In this document: positions 15,851-24,127 of the stretch, piece after piece
Layout: the number at the start of each line of letters is the position of its first letter
Position numbering within the stretch: the stretch's first letter is position 1
Source: an uncultured Collinsella sp.
GTDB taxonomy: Bacteria; Actinomycetota; Coriobacteriia; Coriobacteriales; Coriobacteriaceae
Direction of reading: 5' to 3'
Length of the DNA: 39,093 nucleotides
Assembly: GCA_902490325.1 (NCBI GenBank)
Contig: CABUDJ010000010.1
Coordinates: forward strand, 1-39,093
Made by a program: the position numbers and the translations under genes
The notes under the pieces: generated by a model
What the model was told of the DNA's origin: nothing
Database searches by the model: none
Seen by the model: the letters and a program-made list of their open reading frames with translations, nothing else

Positions 15851-15894
15851 AAAAGGCATGATAGCCAATAGCAGTGCTATTGCGGTCATGCCTT
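15851..15894 (-). terminator. Leader terminator controlled by the antiterminator
   Basis: On the minus strand AAGGCATGA pairs with TCATGCCTT around an inner CAATAGC/GCTATTG stem, followed by a T-run. It lies between the RAT and the licT ribosome site, as required for an antitermination switch. Confidence 0.88.
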
Positions 15895-15896
15895 AC

Positions 15897-15906
15897 GTAA
15901 CAATCC
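15897..15906 (-). promoter_or_regulatory. Second RAT-like 5' half
   Basis: The minus strand repeats GGATTGTTAC, the invariant 5' half of a RAT, just before the terminator stem. Its partner half would lie in the terminator's 5' arm (GGCATGACC), so forming this second hairpin would directly block the terminator. Confidence 0.55.
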
Positions 15907-15923
15907 GTGTTGTATTACTCTTG

Positions 15924-15952
15924 GGCATGCCTCCACACAGGAGTAACAATCC
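15924..15952 (-). promoter_or_regulatory. Ribonucleic antiterminator (RAT) for LicT
   Basis: The 29-nt minus-strand element begins GGATTGTTACTCC, has loop TGTGT and ends GGAGGCATGCC. It fits the BglG/LicT/SacT RAT in length and in the invariant GGATTGTTACT and GGCA segments. Confidence 0.9.
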
Positions 15953-15966
15953 AAGATGCAGAATTC

Positions 15967-15972
15967 ATTATA
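15967..15972 (-). promoter_or_regulatory. -10 box of the beta-glucoside operon
   Basis: A perfect TATAAT on the minus strand lies 14 nt before the RAT, placing the transcript start about 7 nt ahead of it. No good -35 is seen at 17 nt (GC-rich region), so an activator may be needed. Confidence 0.65.
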
Positions 15973-16069
15973 GCGCTCTCCCCGCCCCGGGGACCATCGG
16001 GCTGGCGAACGGTAGATGTCGGCCCGCCAGCGGCCACATCGAGCAGATGGGCGTGCTTCGATCCCAAGC

Positions 16070-17044
16070 CTAGCCTAGGATGCGGGCCATGCGCGTCTTG
16101 AACTCGGACAGGAAGCGCGGGGCATCCACGGTCAGTGCCACAAGCGCGCTCTTGTCCGGATCGGATAGGCGGCGCTCGTCGCAAATGGTGCGGCCACGAT
16201 ACTCGCCGAGCAGGTCAACGCGCAGGTTGCAGCCGAGTGCGCCCACGAGCGTGGGGTCGATCGCCACGGCAACGGCTAGCGGATCGTGCAGCGCACAGCC
16301 GCCAAGATAAGGCGCGTTCATCTCGTATGAGCCAATGTAGTGCTCGACCATGCCTGCAAACGCGCAGCCCGCCATGGTGCCCGAACCCGTCCAGCCGGCG
16401 ATATCGCGGCGCGTCAGCACCACACGGTGCGTCACATCCAACCCCACCATGGTGAGCTTGCGGCCCGAGCGCAGCACGGCATCGGCGGCCTCGGGGTCGC
16501 TTGCCATGTTGGCCTCGGCGCCCGCGCTCACGTTGCCGGGCACGGTAAGGGCGCCGCCCATCACAACCACGCGGCCGATAGACATCATCGCCGCCGCATC
16601 GCGCTCAAGAGCAAGCGCCAAGTTTGAGAGCGGGCCGGTCGCCACGTAGACCAAATCGGGGCCATAGGTGCGTGCGGCATCGATCAGATAATCGACCGCC
16701 GCATTGCCATCGGCCGACGTCGCCCCAACCGGCTCATACGGCGATGCAGGCACGCTCGCGCCGCCAATGCCGTTTTTACCATGGATGAGCGTGGTGGACG
16801 CCGGCGGCGTATAGGGCTCGGTCGCCTTGATGGGTCGGTCGGCGCCCAGGTACACCGGCACCTCGGGGCGACCCAGCAGGTCGAGCACGGCCAGGCAGTT
16901 ATGCGCCGACTGGTCTACGCGCACGTTGCCAAAGCACGTGGTAATGCCCACGAGCTCCACCTCGGGGCTCGCGATGGCATAGGCGAGCGCCATGGCGTCG
17001 TCCACACCCATATCCAGATCAAGGATCAGCTTCTTGGTTGCCAT
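16070..17044 (-). CDS. Nucleoside hydrolase, IunH family
   Basis: A 324-residue hydrolase that splits ribonucleosides into base and ribose. The N-terminal calcium-site cluster is LILDLDMGVDDAMALAYA; Leu replaces the usual Thr in DTDxGxDD, but all Asp residues are kept. VYVATGPLSNLALAL and VVVMGGAL are the typical core motifs, and ALHDPLAVAVA is the C-terminal HDP motif with the metal-binding Asp. GGAG precedes the ATG at 17044. It lies 30 nt after the ribokinase gene on the same strand, so the ribose released can be phosphorylated directly. Base specificity cannot be read from the sequence. Confidence 0.93.
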   Translation of the reverse strand: MATKKLILDLDMGVDDAMALAYAIASPEVELVGITTCFGNVRVDQSAHNCLAVLDLLGRPEVPVYLGADRPIKATEPYTPPASTTLIHGKNGIGGASVPASPYEPVGATSADGNAAVDYLIDAARTYGPDLVYVATGPLSNLALALERDAAAMMSIGRVVVMGGALTVPGNVSAGAEANMASDPEAADAVLRSGRKLTMVGLDVTHRVVLTRRDIAGWTGSGTMAGCAFAGMVEHYIGSYEMNAPYLGGCALHDPLAVAVAIDPTLVGALGCNLRVDLLGEYRGRTICDERRLSDPDKSALVALTVDAPRFLSEFKTRMARILG

Positions 17045-17074
17045 TGTTCTACTCCGCTTCTCCGTCTTTATCGT

Positions 17075-18037
17075 TTAACCAAACCAATGTTCAACTTCGG
17101 CACGCGTGGGAATCGATTGCTGAGCACCCAGGCGCGACACCGTCACTGCCGAGGCGCGAGCACCCGCGGCCATGCACTCAAAGAGCGGCAAGCCCTCTAG
17201 GCGAGCCGCCGCCAACGCGCCGATAAACGTATCGCCGGCGGCCGTGGTATCGACTACCGTGCTCGAAAGTGCCGGCATGCGCAGCAGCTCACCGTCATCG
17301 CCGAGCGTAACCGAGCCGGCACCACCCAGCGTGATGACCGCAGCTCCGGCGCCCTTGTCGAGCAGCGCATTGAGCGCGGCGACGCAACTCGCATCATCCG
17401 TGGGCAGAATGCCCGTCAGCGCCTGGCACTCGGTCTCGTTGGGACAGACCAGGTCGACCGCAGGCCAGACCTCCGCAGGCAGCTCGCAGGCGGGCGCTGG
17501 ATTAAAGACCGTATAGAACCCCAGCTCGTGAGCGCAAACAAGCGCCTCGGCCGTCGCCGCAAGGTCACATTCGCCCTGGGCGATAAAGACGCTTCCGGCA
17601 GCCGGGGCAATCTTGCTGGCGTCGCCGTCGAGCTCATCGGCCACCAGACGCCTCAGCGCGCAGGCGACGTCCTCGCCCGCAAGCGCATGGTTGGCGCCCG
17701 GCGACAGCACGATGCGGTTGTCTCCCTCGCAGCGAATGATGGTCGCCGTTCCCGTCTCCACATCATCGCGATGCACTACAAAGTCACAGTCCACGCCGGC
17801 GTCTTGGAGCCCCGCCACGAGCGACGCGCCGAACGCGTCGCGACCGACCGCGCCGATCATGTGCGTGCAAGCGCCCATACGCGCGGCAGCTACGGCCTGA
17901 TTGGCGCCCTTGCCACCGGCGTTGGTGATAAAATCGCTGCCGCCGACTGTCTCGCCCGCGCGCGGCATGCGCTCGCACGCCACCGAAAGGTCCATGTTCA
18001 TGCTGCCGAACACCGCAACGATGCCGCGATCTGCCAT
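17075..18037 (-). CDS. rbsK: Ribokinase
   Basis: A 320-residue PfkB-family kinase that makes ribose-5-phosphate. VFGSMNMDLSV opens the fold, GGKGANQAVAAARMG is the first PfkB signature, GCEGDNRIVLSPGANH-type residues line the sugar site, and DTTAAGDTFIGALAA is the C-terminal signature with the catalytic Asp. The start at 18037 has GAGGAGG at ideal spacing. It forms a two-gene operon with the nucleoside hydrolase downstream, a clear nucleoside-salvage unit. Deoxyribokinase or another PfkB sugar kinase is possible, but the pairing favours ribose. Confidence 0.9.
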   Translation of the reverse strand: MADRGIVAVFGSMNMDLSVACERMPRAGETVGGSDFITNAGGKGANQAVAAARMGACTHMIGAVGRDAFGASLVAGLQDAGVDCDFVVHRDDVETGTATIIRCEGDNRIVLSPGANHALAGEDVACALRRLVADELDGDASKIAPAAGSVFIAQGECDLAATAEALVCAHELGFYTVFNPAPACELPAEVWPAVDLVCPNETECQALTGILPTDDASCVAALNALLDKGAGAAVITLGGAGSVTLGDDGELLRMPALSSTVVDTTAAGDTFIGALAAARLEGLPLFECMAAGARASAVTVSRLGAQQSIPTRAEVEHWFG

Positions 18038-18112
18038 GGAAACCTCCTCATCTGCGGACCTTATACCCACCGTCGGCCGTCGATCGTGCGCTCTCGCACC
18101 TCTATAACTTTA

Positions 18113-18130
18113 GTTCACTTTGATGTGAAC
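18113..18130. promoter_or_regulatory. Operator-like palindrome in a divergent promoter region
   Basis: GTTCAC-tttgat-GTGAAC is a perfect 6-bp inverted repeat between the divergent ribokinase and acyltransferase genes, about 75-110 nt from either start. The size and symmetry fit a dimeric repressor site; the regulator is not known. Confidence 0.4.
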
Positions 18131-18223
18131 GCGCCCTTGAGGTTGCGCCAGCAGCAAGCATTCACAGGAGCAGGCAGCTACAATGAATATGTGCTGATTA
18201 TTCTCGTCATTGGATGATGTTTT

Positions 18224-20467
18224 ATGGAACAATTCCCACCATCGAGCCCACGCGGCCCGCGCCGCGCGCCCGATAACCAGGCGCCGCACGAACGCCCGCG
18301 CGCCGACCGCCGCACCGGCGAGTCGCGACGCGGCCCAAGCCCGCATCGAACGCCCACCAACAAGGGCGCCCGTGCAGCCAAGACCAACACCGGCGCCACA
18401 CGCTCGTCCGCTGCCGACCAGCAGGCACCTGCGCGCCCCAAATCCCGCTACATCCCTGCCCTTGACGGCCTGCGTACGCTCGCCGTCGTCGCGGTGGTGC
18501 TCTATCACCTTAACCTCACGTGGGCGCAGGGCGGCCTGCTTGGCGTCACGATCTTCTTTGTGCTTTCGGGCTATCTGATCACGCGCTTGCTGCTCAACGA
18601 AGTCGCTAAGACCGGACGCATCGACCTTAAGAGCTTCTGGATTCGCCGCATCCGTCGCCTGGTCCCCGCCGTGGTGACCGTCGTGGTGGTAACCTGCGCG
18701 CTGTGCACTCTCTTTAACCACGTGATGCTCACCAAGATGCGCCCCGACATCCTGCCGTCGCTGCTGTTCTTCAACAACTGGTGGCAGATTGCCCAAAACG
18801 TCTCGTACTTCAATGCTCTGGGCGACCCCTCGCCGCTCACGCACTTTTGGTCGCTTGCCATCGAGGAACAGTTCTACCTGATTTGGCCGCCACTGCTGTT
18901 TGCCATGGTATCCATGCATGTGAGCAAACCCAACACGCGCCGCGTGGTTCTGGGCTCGGCTGCTGTCTCCGCCATCGCCATGATGGTGCTCTATAACCCT
19001 GCCGCCGACCCCAGCCGCGTGTACTACGGCACCGACACCCGCGTGTTCTCGCTGCTGCTGGGTGCCTGGATGGCCTTTATCCCCGATCGCGACCTGGCGC
19101 CGGTGCGTCTCGCTCGTCGTTTGGGGCTCAATCGCCTAGCTGGCGCCGCCAAGCACGGCAAGAACGCCGAGGGCAAGCCTGGCGAGAAGGCCGACGAAGC
19201 AGCCGAGACCGCCCCGGCACAGCCGAGCGCCCTCGTGCGTTTTTGGTCCTCGCCCGCATCCATCGATGTGTTGGGCGTCGTGGGTCTGGTTGGCCTTGCC
19301 GCCATGGTCGCGCTCACCAACGGCTACACCGCCTTCCAGTATCGCGGAGGCACGCTGCTGTGCTCGATCCTCACGCTCATGGTCATCGCGGCCTGCGTGC
19401 AGCCCCAGGGAATGGTTGCCCGCGCGCTGTCCGCCGAGCCACTCGTGTGGGTTGGCAAGCGCTCCTACAGCATCTACCTGTGGCACTATCCGCTGCTGCT
19501 CCTCATGAACCCGGTCGCCAACATCAACGATACGCCGTGGTGGCAGTACATTTTGCAGGTGTTGTTGGTGGTCGCCGTGGCAGAGTGCTGCTATCGCTTT
19601 ATCGAGACTCCGTTTAGGAAGGGCGCCTTTGGGCGCACCGTCGCCGAATTCCGCGATGGCACCACCACGCCCGCCAACTGGGCACGCACGCACATCCCTG
19701 TCTGCGCAGCCTGCGCTGTCGTGTTGGTCGTTGCACTGGGCGGCCTGATCTTTGTGCCCGAGACGTCTGCGCTGAGCGGCGAGGGCGCCGAAGTTCTGAA
19801 CAAGGAAGCCAAGAACACCGCGCCCACCGACCAGCAGGCGGCCGACGACACCGACAAGGACAACGACGGCTTCCCCGATGGCTCCTACGATCTGCTTATG
19901 ATCGGCGACTCCGTGTCGCTGCGTGCCGTGGACACCTTTGACGGCGTGTTCCCGCACAGCCATATCGATGCCGAAAAGGGCCGCCAGTTCGATGCGGGCC
20001 GTGCGACATTTGAGGGCTATATCCAGCAGAACCTTGCCGGCAAGATCGTGGTCTTTGCCCTGGGCACCAACGGCTTGGTAACCGACGACCAGATCGACGC
20101 CATCATGGCCGATGCAGGAGATAGGCGTATTGTGGTGTTTGTGAACACGCGCAGCCCGCAGCCGTGGGTTGGCTCTACCAACCAGGCCATCGCCAACGCC
20201 GCTACGCGCTACAAGAACGTGCGCGTTATCGATTGGTACGGATACAGTGCCAACCGCAACGACCTGTTCGATGGCGATGGCACGCACCTATCGACCACTG
20301 GCGTGACTGAGTACCTCAACTTGATCCACGATGCCGTCAAGAAGGACCTGCCCGTACACCCCGAGGATCACGTCAACGATCCGCAGCCGGCAGCCGTCAA
20401 GTCTGCCACCGACGCACTCGTCAATGCGCTCGCTCTCAAGCCGCACAAGCTGGGCACCGACAAGTAA
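18224..20467 (+). CDS. OatA-like acyltransferase 3 with C-terminal SGNH domain
   Basis: A 747-residue membrane protein. Residues 1-75 are a basic Pro/Arg-rich cytoplasmic tail. From RYIPALDGLRTLAVVAVVLYHL to about residue 470 it is an acyltransferase-3 domain with about ten membrane segments and the family histidine in VLYHL; HFWSLAIEEQFYLIWP is typical of peptidoglycan or cell-wall O-acetyltransferases. After another membrane segment (about 490-510) an extracytoplasmic SGNH domain carries GDSVS (Ser near residue 564), GTNG, and GDGTHLS (Asp and His), so the triad is complete. It probably moves acetyl groups across the membrane onto peptidoglycan or a glycan. Monocistronic; no strong Shine-Dalgarno was seen, so the start is less certain than the identity. 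Confidence 0.88.
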   Translation: MEQFPPSSPRGPRRAPDNQAPHERPRADRRTGESRRGPSPHRTPTNKGARAAKTNTGATRSSAADQQAPARPKSRYIPALDGLRTLAVVAVVLYHLNLTWAQGGLLGVTIFFVLSGYLITRLLLNEVAKTGRIDLKSFWIRRIRRLVPAVVTVVVVTCALCTLFNHVMLTKMRPDILPSLLFFNNWWQIAQNVSYFNALGDPSPLTHFWSLAIEEQFYLIWPPLLFAMVSMHVSKPNTRRVVLGSAAVSAIAMMVLYNPAADPSRVYYGTDTRVFSLLLGAWMAFIPDRDLAPVRLARRLGLNRLAGAAKHGKNAEGKPGEKADEAAETAPAQPSALVRFWSSPASIDVLGVVGLVGLAAMVALTNGYTAFQYRGGTLLCSILTLMVIAACVQPQGMVARALSAEPLVWVGKRSYSIYLWHYPLLLLMNPVANINDTPWWQYILQVLLVVAVAECCYRFIETPFRKGAFGRTVAEFRDGTTTPANWARTHIPVCAACAVVLVVALGGLIFVPETSALSGEGAEVLNKEAKNTAPTDQQAADDTDKDNDGFPDGSYDLLMIGDSVSLRAVDTFDGVFPHSHIDAEKGRQFDAGRATFEGYIQQNLAGKIVVFALGTNGLVTDDQIDAIMADAGDRRIVVFVNTRSPQPWVGSTNQAIANAATRYKNVRVIDWYGYSANRNDLFDGDGTHLSTTGVTEYLNLIHDAVKKDLPVHPEDHVNDPQPAAVKSATDALVNALALKPHKLGTDK

Positions 20468-20490
20468 CCTGCAGCGCAAACTTCCCACAT

Positions 20491-20528
20491 CCGGAGGGGG
20501 TGTCTGCCACGGCAGACACCCCCTCCGG
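20491..20528 (+). terminator. Very long perfect hairpin after the acyltransferase gene
   Basis: Arms ccggagggggtgtctgcc (20491-20508) and ggcagacaccccctccgg (20511-20528) are perfectly complementary over 18 bp with only AC between. It lies 24 nt past the stop. There is no T-run, so it may act by stalling or RNA protection rather than as a canonical terminator. Confidence 0.6.
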
Positions 20529-20714
20529 CAGTTAGGGACGTTCCTTATGTGCCGGTACCTAGGGACACTCCTGGCGCAGCCAATGAAGACCTCTACGGAT
20601 GAATTCCAGGCCGCTCCGTCGCTCCAGACATCGTTTCCGCGCCTCGCGCCTGCCCCAAACAATCAAAACAAGCCCTTTTCGCCGCACCCTCAAAGGTCTG
20701 TGGGCAAAAAAGGG

Positions 20715-20914
20715 CAAATATGAGTACTGTTACCATTTTAGTAGCAGGCAAAACCACCCAAAATGACGTCCGAGCGAACCCTACAACCCCCTAAGACAGC
20801 CAACCTGACTGGTTTAAGGCGTATTGGAGCCAATTTTAATGAACATACTATAGGTTATGTTTATTATCTTCTTGAATGTAAATGCTATTCACTTAGCAAC
20901 AGTACTCATATTTG
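20715..20914. repeat. 200-bp element bounded by 17-bp perfect inverted repeats
   Basis: CAAATATGAGTACTGTT (20715-20731) is repeated exactly in inverted form at 20898-20914. The interior is AT-rich and non-coding. Architecture and length recall the inverted repeats at 38368-39010 and may represent the same class with other arms, or a MITE. Confidence 0.75.
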
Positions 20915-20957
20915 GCATTTATTGCCCACTGCCATATAACTAACACCCTATAGCAGA

Positions 20958-20993
20958 CAAAAAACAGGCCGCAGCCCATCGCTGCGGCCTGTT
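20958..20993 (-). terminator. Terminator of the Nramp-related gene
   Basis: A 12-bp stem, aacaggccgcag / ctgcggcctgtt (hairpin 20963-20993), followed on the minus strand by a T-run (20958-20962). It lies 18 nt after the stop codon. Confidence 0.9.
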
Positions 20994-21011
20994 CGGAAGC
21001 AAAAGTGGGCG

Positions 21012-22274
21012 TTAAGCGCTGTAGCCCATCGCCTGCAGAACAAACATGACGACCGTGAGCACCGTAATCACACCGATAGTCGCCCAAGTGAGCACATTCC
21101 ACACGCGGCCGTTGCGGTTGGCACCCATAATGTGACGGTCAGCGGCAATAACCACCTGGAACACCAGAACCACGGGCAGTAGCACGCCATTGATGACCTG
21201 CGAGGTCATCATAATCTGGAACAGATCGACGCCGGGCATAAGCACCAGCACGGCAGAGATACCGATGATGGCCGTAATGATGCCGCGATAGACCGGGGCC
21301 TCGTCCCAGCTGCGGTCGGCACCGCGCTCCCAGCCAAATGCCTCGCAGATAGCGCTCGACGTAACGCCCGGCAGCACGCAGGCGGCCAAGAAGCTCGCCG
21401 CGACCAGGCCCGAGGCAAACAGTACCGTGGACCACTGACCCGCAATAGGCTCCAGCGCGCGGGCAGCATCGGCAGCATCGCTGATCTGAATACCCGCCGG
21501 GAACAACACCGTACCAGTCGTGATGATAATAAAGCCGGCAATGACATCGGCGGCAAGCGAGCCGCTCACGGTATCGATGCGCTGCAGCACGATATCGTCC
21601 TCGCCCGCGTTCTTATCGACCACGTTGTTCTGCGCCAAGAAAATCATCCACGGCGCGATGGTGGTACCGATCGTCGCGACCACGAGCGACACGTAGCTGG
21701 GGTCATTTTGAATGTTAGGCACGACCAGGTCGACCGCGACCTCACCCCAGTTGGGGCCAGCCATAAACGCGGCGACAATATAGGTCACGAACACGCAGCT
21801 CACCAGCAGCAGAATCTTCTCGATGCGCTGGAAGCTGCCCGACATGGTAAGCATCCACACCAGCAGCGCCACCAGCGGCACCGAAATGCTCGCCGGCACG
21901 CCAAAGAGGGCAAGGCCGCTGGCGATGCCCGCAAACTCCGAAATGGTCACAGCCGTGTTGGCGATCAACAGCGCCGCCATAGCAAGTACACTCTTGCGCA
22001 CGCCAAAGCGCTCGCGAATGAGCGATGCCAGGCCCTTGCCCGTGACGCAGCCGCAGCGCGCCGCGGTCTCCTGCGTCACGATGAGCAGCACAGTCATGAC
22101 GGGAAGCATCCAGAGCATCTTGTAGCCATAGCTGGCACCCGCGCTGGAATACGTTGCAATGCCGCCGGCGTCATTGCCCGAAAGCGCCGCCAGCAGACCG
22201 GGACCCATAGCGCCAAAGATGGCCGCGATGGTCAACTTTTGCTTGGTGCCCGACTTTTGCTTGGTATTTTGCAC
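21012..22274 (-). CDS. Nramp-related divalent metal transporter, NRMT-like (probable Mg2+)
   Basis: A 420-residue, about 11-TM SLC11/Nramp-fold protein. In TM1 the canonical DPGN is replaced by SGNDAGGIATYS (residues 32-43), and in TM6 the metal-binding Met-Pro-His is replaced by TTIAPWMIFLAQ (about 204-215), so the soft methionine ligand is gone. These changes mark the Nramp-related magnesium transporters described from Eggerthella lenta rather than MntH-type Mn/Fe transporters. The GTG at 22274 is chosen because AGGTGG lies just upstream and it starts 8 nt after the preceding MgtE-like gene; a longer frame to 22337 overlaps that gene. Coupling to an MgtE-N/CBS protein supports Mg2+. Confidence 0.85.
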   Translation of the reverse strand: MQNTKQKSGTKQKLTIAAIFGAMGPGLLAALSGNDAGGIATYSSAGASYGYKMLWMLPVMTVLLIVTQETAARCGCVTGKGLASLIRERFGVRKSVLAMAALLIANTAVTISEFAGIASGLALFGVPASISVPLVALLVWMLTMSGSFQRIEKILLLVSCVFVTYIVAAFMAGPNWGEVAVDLVVPNIQNDPSYVSLVVATIGTTIAPWMIFLAQNNVVDKNAGEDDIVLQRIDTVSGSLAADVIAGFIIITTGTVLFPAGIQISDAADAARALEPIAGQWSTVLFASGLVAASFLAACVLPGVTSSAICEAFGWERGADRSWDEAPVYRGIITAIIGISAVLVLMPGVDLFQIMMTSQVINGVLLPVVLVFQVVIAADRHIMGANRNGRVWNVLTWATIGVITVLTVVMFVLQAMGYSA

Positions 22275-22282
22275 GCGACCAC

Positions 22283-24127
22283 CTAACCAATGACCGACAT
22301 GGTGAGCAGCACCGCAGCGGCGCAGTACGCCACGCACGAGATCATGACGGCAATAACGTTCATGGCGGTGCCCGACGTGTTGAGGTCATGCTCGTCACGC
22401 CAGAACAGCACCATCAGGTAAATCACGGCGCTCATGTTGCCAACCAGGCAAATGATGGCAGCGATATTAAAGCACCCGGTAAAGAGTTGCTCCTCAAACA
22501 TGGGCGCATCGGGGAACGCAGCGGTGCGCACCAGCTGGGCGCACAGATAGGTCACGAGTGACAGAATCAGGCCCATGCCCGTGCTCTGGAAGAAGAACCC
22601 CAGATACGGCTTGGGCTCGTCGTCGTGACCGTCATACTCCAGGAAGTAGTTCTTGACGAACGACACCATACGCGAGGCAGCCAGCAACACGAGCGGCATG
22701 GCGCACATGGGGAACACCACCAGATGCGCGGAGCCGAGTGCCGTTCCCAACACGGTCGCCATAATGCACGAGGCAATGCCCCACACGACAACCCAGTACT
22801 GGCGATGCACAAACCAGCTGAGCACGTTCGTCGAGTCGTCCGACGCGCTATCGCCCGAGCCGACACCGGCGATCTGCAGGTCCTCCTGATGCTCCTCGGC
22901 GATAACATCCATGGCGTCGTCGAAGGTCACGATACCCAGGATATGGCGGTTCTCGTCGCAGACAGGGATGGCAACCAGGTCGTACTTGGTCATCTCGTCC
23001 GTCACGTCTTCCTGGTCCTCGTCGGGCGACACATAGACCAGGTCGCGATAGGCCAGCTGACCCAGCGTGGCGTCGCGGTCGGCTACGATCAGCGTGCGCA
23101 GCGAAAGCACGCCGGTCAGCATGCCGCTCGGATCCTCGGTATAGACGTAGTAGACGCTCTCAAAGTCCTCGTCGAGCTTGCGAATCGCCTCGATGGCATC
23201 GCCGACCGTCGCCGTGGCGGGCAGCGAGACAAACTCCGAGGTCATGATGCGGCCGGCGGTGTTGTCCTCGTAGCCCAGCAGATTGCGAATCGCCTTCTCC
23301 TCCTTGACGCCCATCAGGCGCAGGAGCTTCTCGGCCTTCTCATAATCGAGCTCGTCGATCAGGTCGGCAGCGTCGTCCGGGTCCATCATGGCCAGCATCG
23401 ACGATGCGTCGGTATCGGACAGGCCCTCGAGCATCTCGGTCATGAGCTCGTCGTCATCGAACTCCGAGATGGCCTCGGCGGCCTGTGCCGTATCGAGCTG
23501 CGCGAACACCTGCGCGCGCAGGCGCGGGTCGAGCTGCTCGATAATGTCGGCGATGTCGGCAGGATGCAGCTCGCCAAGCGTCTTGTGCGACACCGAGAGC
23601 TGGATGTTCTTAGTCGAGCGATCGAGCAGGTCCATGTAAGACCAGGCGATAATGTCCTCACTGAGCGGCTTGCCCAGGTGCTTCATAAAGCCCTCGACGA
23701 CATGCTCGAGTGTGGGGCTGATCGCGCGCAGCAGACCGCGGGCGCCGACCTCGGCACCCAGCAGGCGCAGCTGATTCTCGCCCGACATGGAGAACTTGAT
23801 GTCGTTGACGCGCACGACCTTCATGCCCTGCGTATCGACAATCTGCTTGTTAAGCACGTCGCGGGCAAGCAAGAGTTCGGTCGGCTGCAAGTACGAAAAA
23901 CGGATTTCGGTGGCCGGCGACTTAAGGTGTACGCCCGTCTCGTCGATACGGTCGACCCATTTGCGCCAGCTGATCATAAACGGCGTCTTGCCGGGCCCGC
24001 GGAACGCGAGCGACGTCACGTGCGGAAAAACTTCGCCGGTAGCAATGCCAAAATCGTTCACAACGCCGAGCTTTTCGCCATCGACGTCCAAGACCGGCAG
24101 TTTGAGCATCTCACTCAGATAATTCAC
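22283..24127 (-). CDS. PRC/MgtE-N/CBS-domain membrane protein
   Basis: A 614-residue protein starting at GTG 24127 (GGGGAG upstream). An N-terminal PRC-barrel (LKLPVLDVDGEKLGVVNDFG) and a second PRC-like segment (about 85-130) are followed by an MgtE intracellular N domain (LHPADIADIIEQLDPRLRAQVF, EMLEGLSDTDASSMLAMMDPDDAADLIDEL), a CBS pair (about 300-415, with GYEDNTAGRIMTSEFVSLP and LVAIPVCDENRHILGIVTFDDAM) and a C-terminal membrane part of about five segments (450-614). The soluble domains are those of a Mg2+ sensor, but the membrane part lacks a recognisable MgtE pore signature. It lies 8 nt before the NRMT-like gene, so it may gate or sense for that transporter rather than transport alone. 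Confidence 0.85.
   Translation of the reverse strand: MNYLSEMLKLPVLDVDGEKLGVVNDFGIATGEVFPHVTSLAFRGPGKTPFMISWRKWVDRIDETGVHLKSPATEIRFSYLQPTELLLARDVLNKQIVDTQGMKVVRVNDIKFSMSGENQLRLLGAEVGARGLLRAISPTLEHVVEGFMKHLGKPLSEDIIAWSYMDLLDRSTKNIQLSVSHKTLGELHPADIADIIEQLDPRLRAQVFAQLDTAQAAEAISEFDDDELMTEMLEGLSDTDASSMLAMMDPDDAADLIDELDYEKAEKLLRLMGVKEEKAIRNLLGYEDNTAGRIMTSEFVSLPATATVGDAIEAIRKLDEDFESVYYVYTEDPSGMLTGVLSLRTLIVADRDATLGQLAYRDLVYVSPDEDQEDVTDEMTKYDLVAIPVCDENRHILGIVTFDDAMDVIAEEHQEDLQIAGVGSGDSASDDSTNVLSWFVHRQYWVVVWGIASCIMATVLGTALGSAHLVVFPMCAMPLVLLAASRMVSFVKNYFLEYDGHDDEPKPYLGFFFQSTGMGLILSLVTYLCAQLVRTAAFPDAPMFEEQLFTGCFNIAAIICLVGNMSAVIYLMVLFWRDEHDLNTSGTAMNVIAVMISCVAYCAAAVLLTMSVIG

Larger units (their letters stand above)
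20468..21011. other. Gene-free region with large palindromes
   Basis: This 544-nt gap between convergent genes holds an 18-bp perfect palindrome (20491-20528), a tagggacgttcc / tagggacactcc repeat pair (about 20536-20570), a 200-bp element bounded by 17-bp inverted repeats (20715-20914), and the Nramp gene terminator (20958-20993). No credible gene was found; the frame across 20288-20662 on the minus strand is a shadow. Confidence 0.7.

Noticed and set aside
19136..20287. A 383-residue minus-strand frame opposite the acyltransferase
   Set aside because: Antisense shadow of the OatA-like gene; no motifs.
21012..22337. MntH-type manganese transporter
   Set aside because: DPGN and the TM6 methionine-proline-histidine motifs are replaced, and the neighbour has Mg2+-sensing domains, so the Mg2+-type subgroup fits better.
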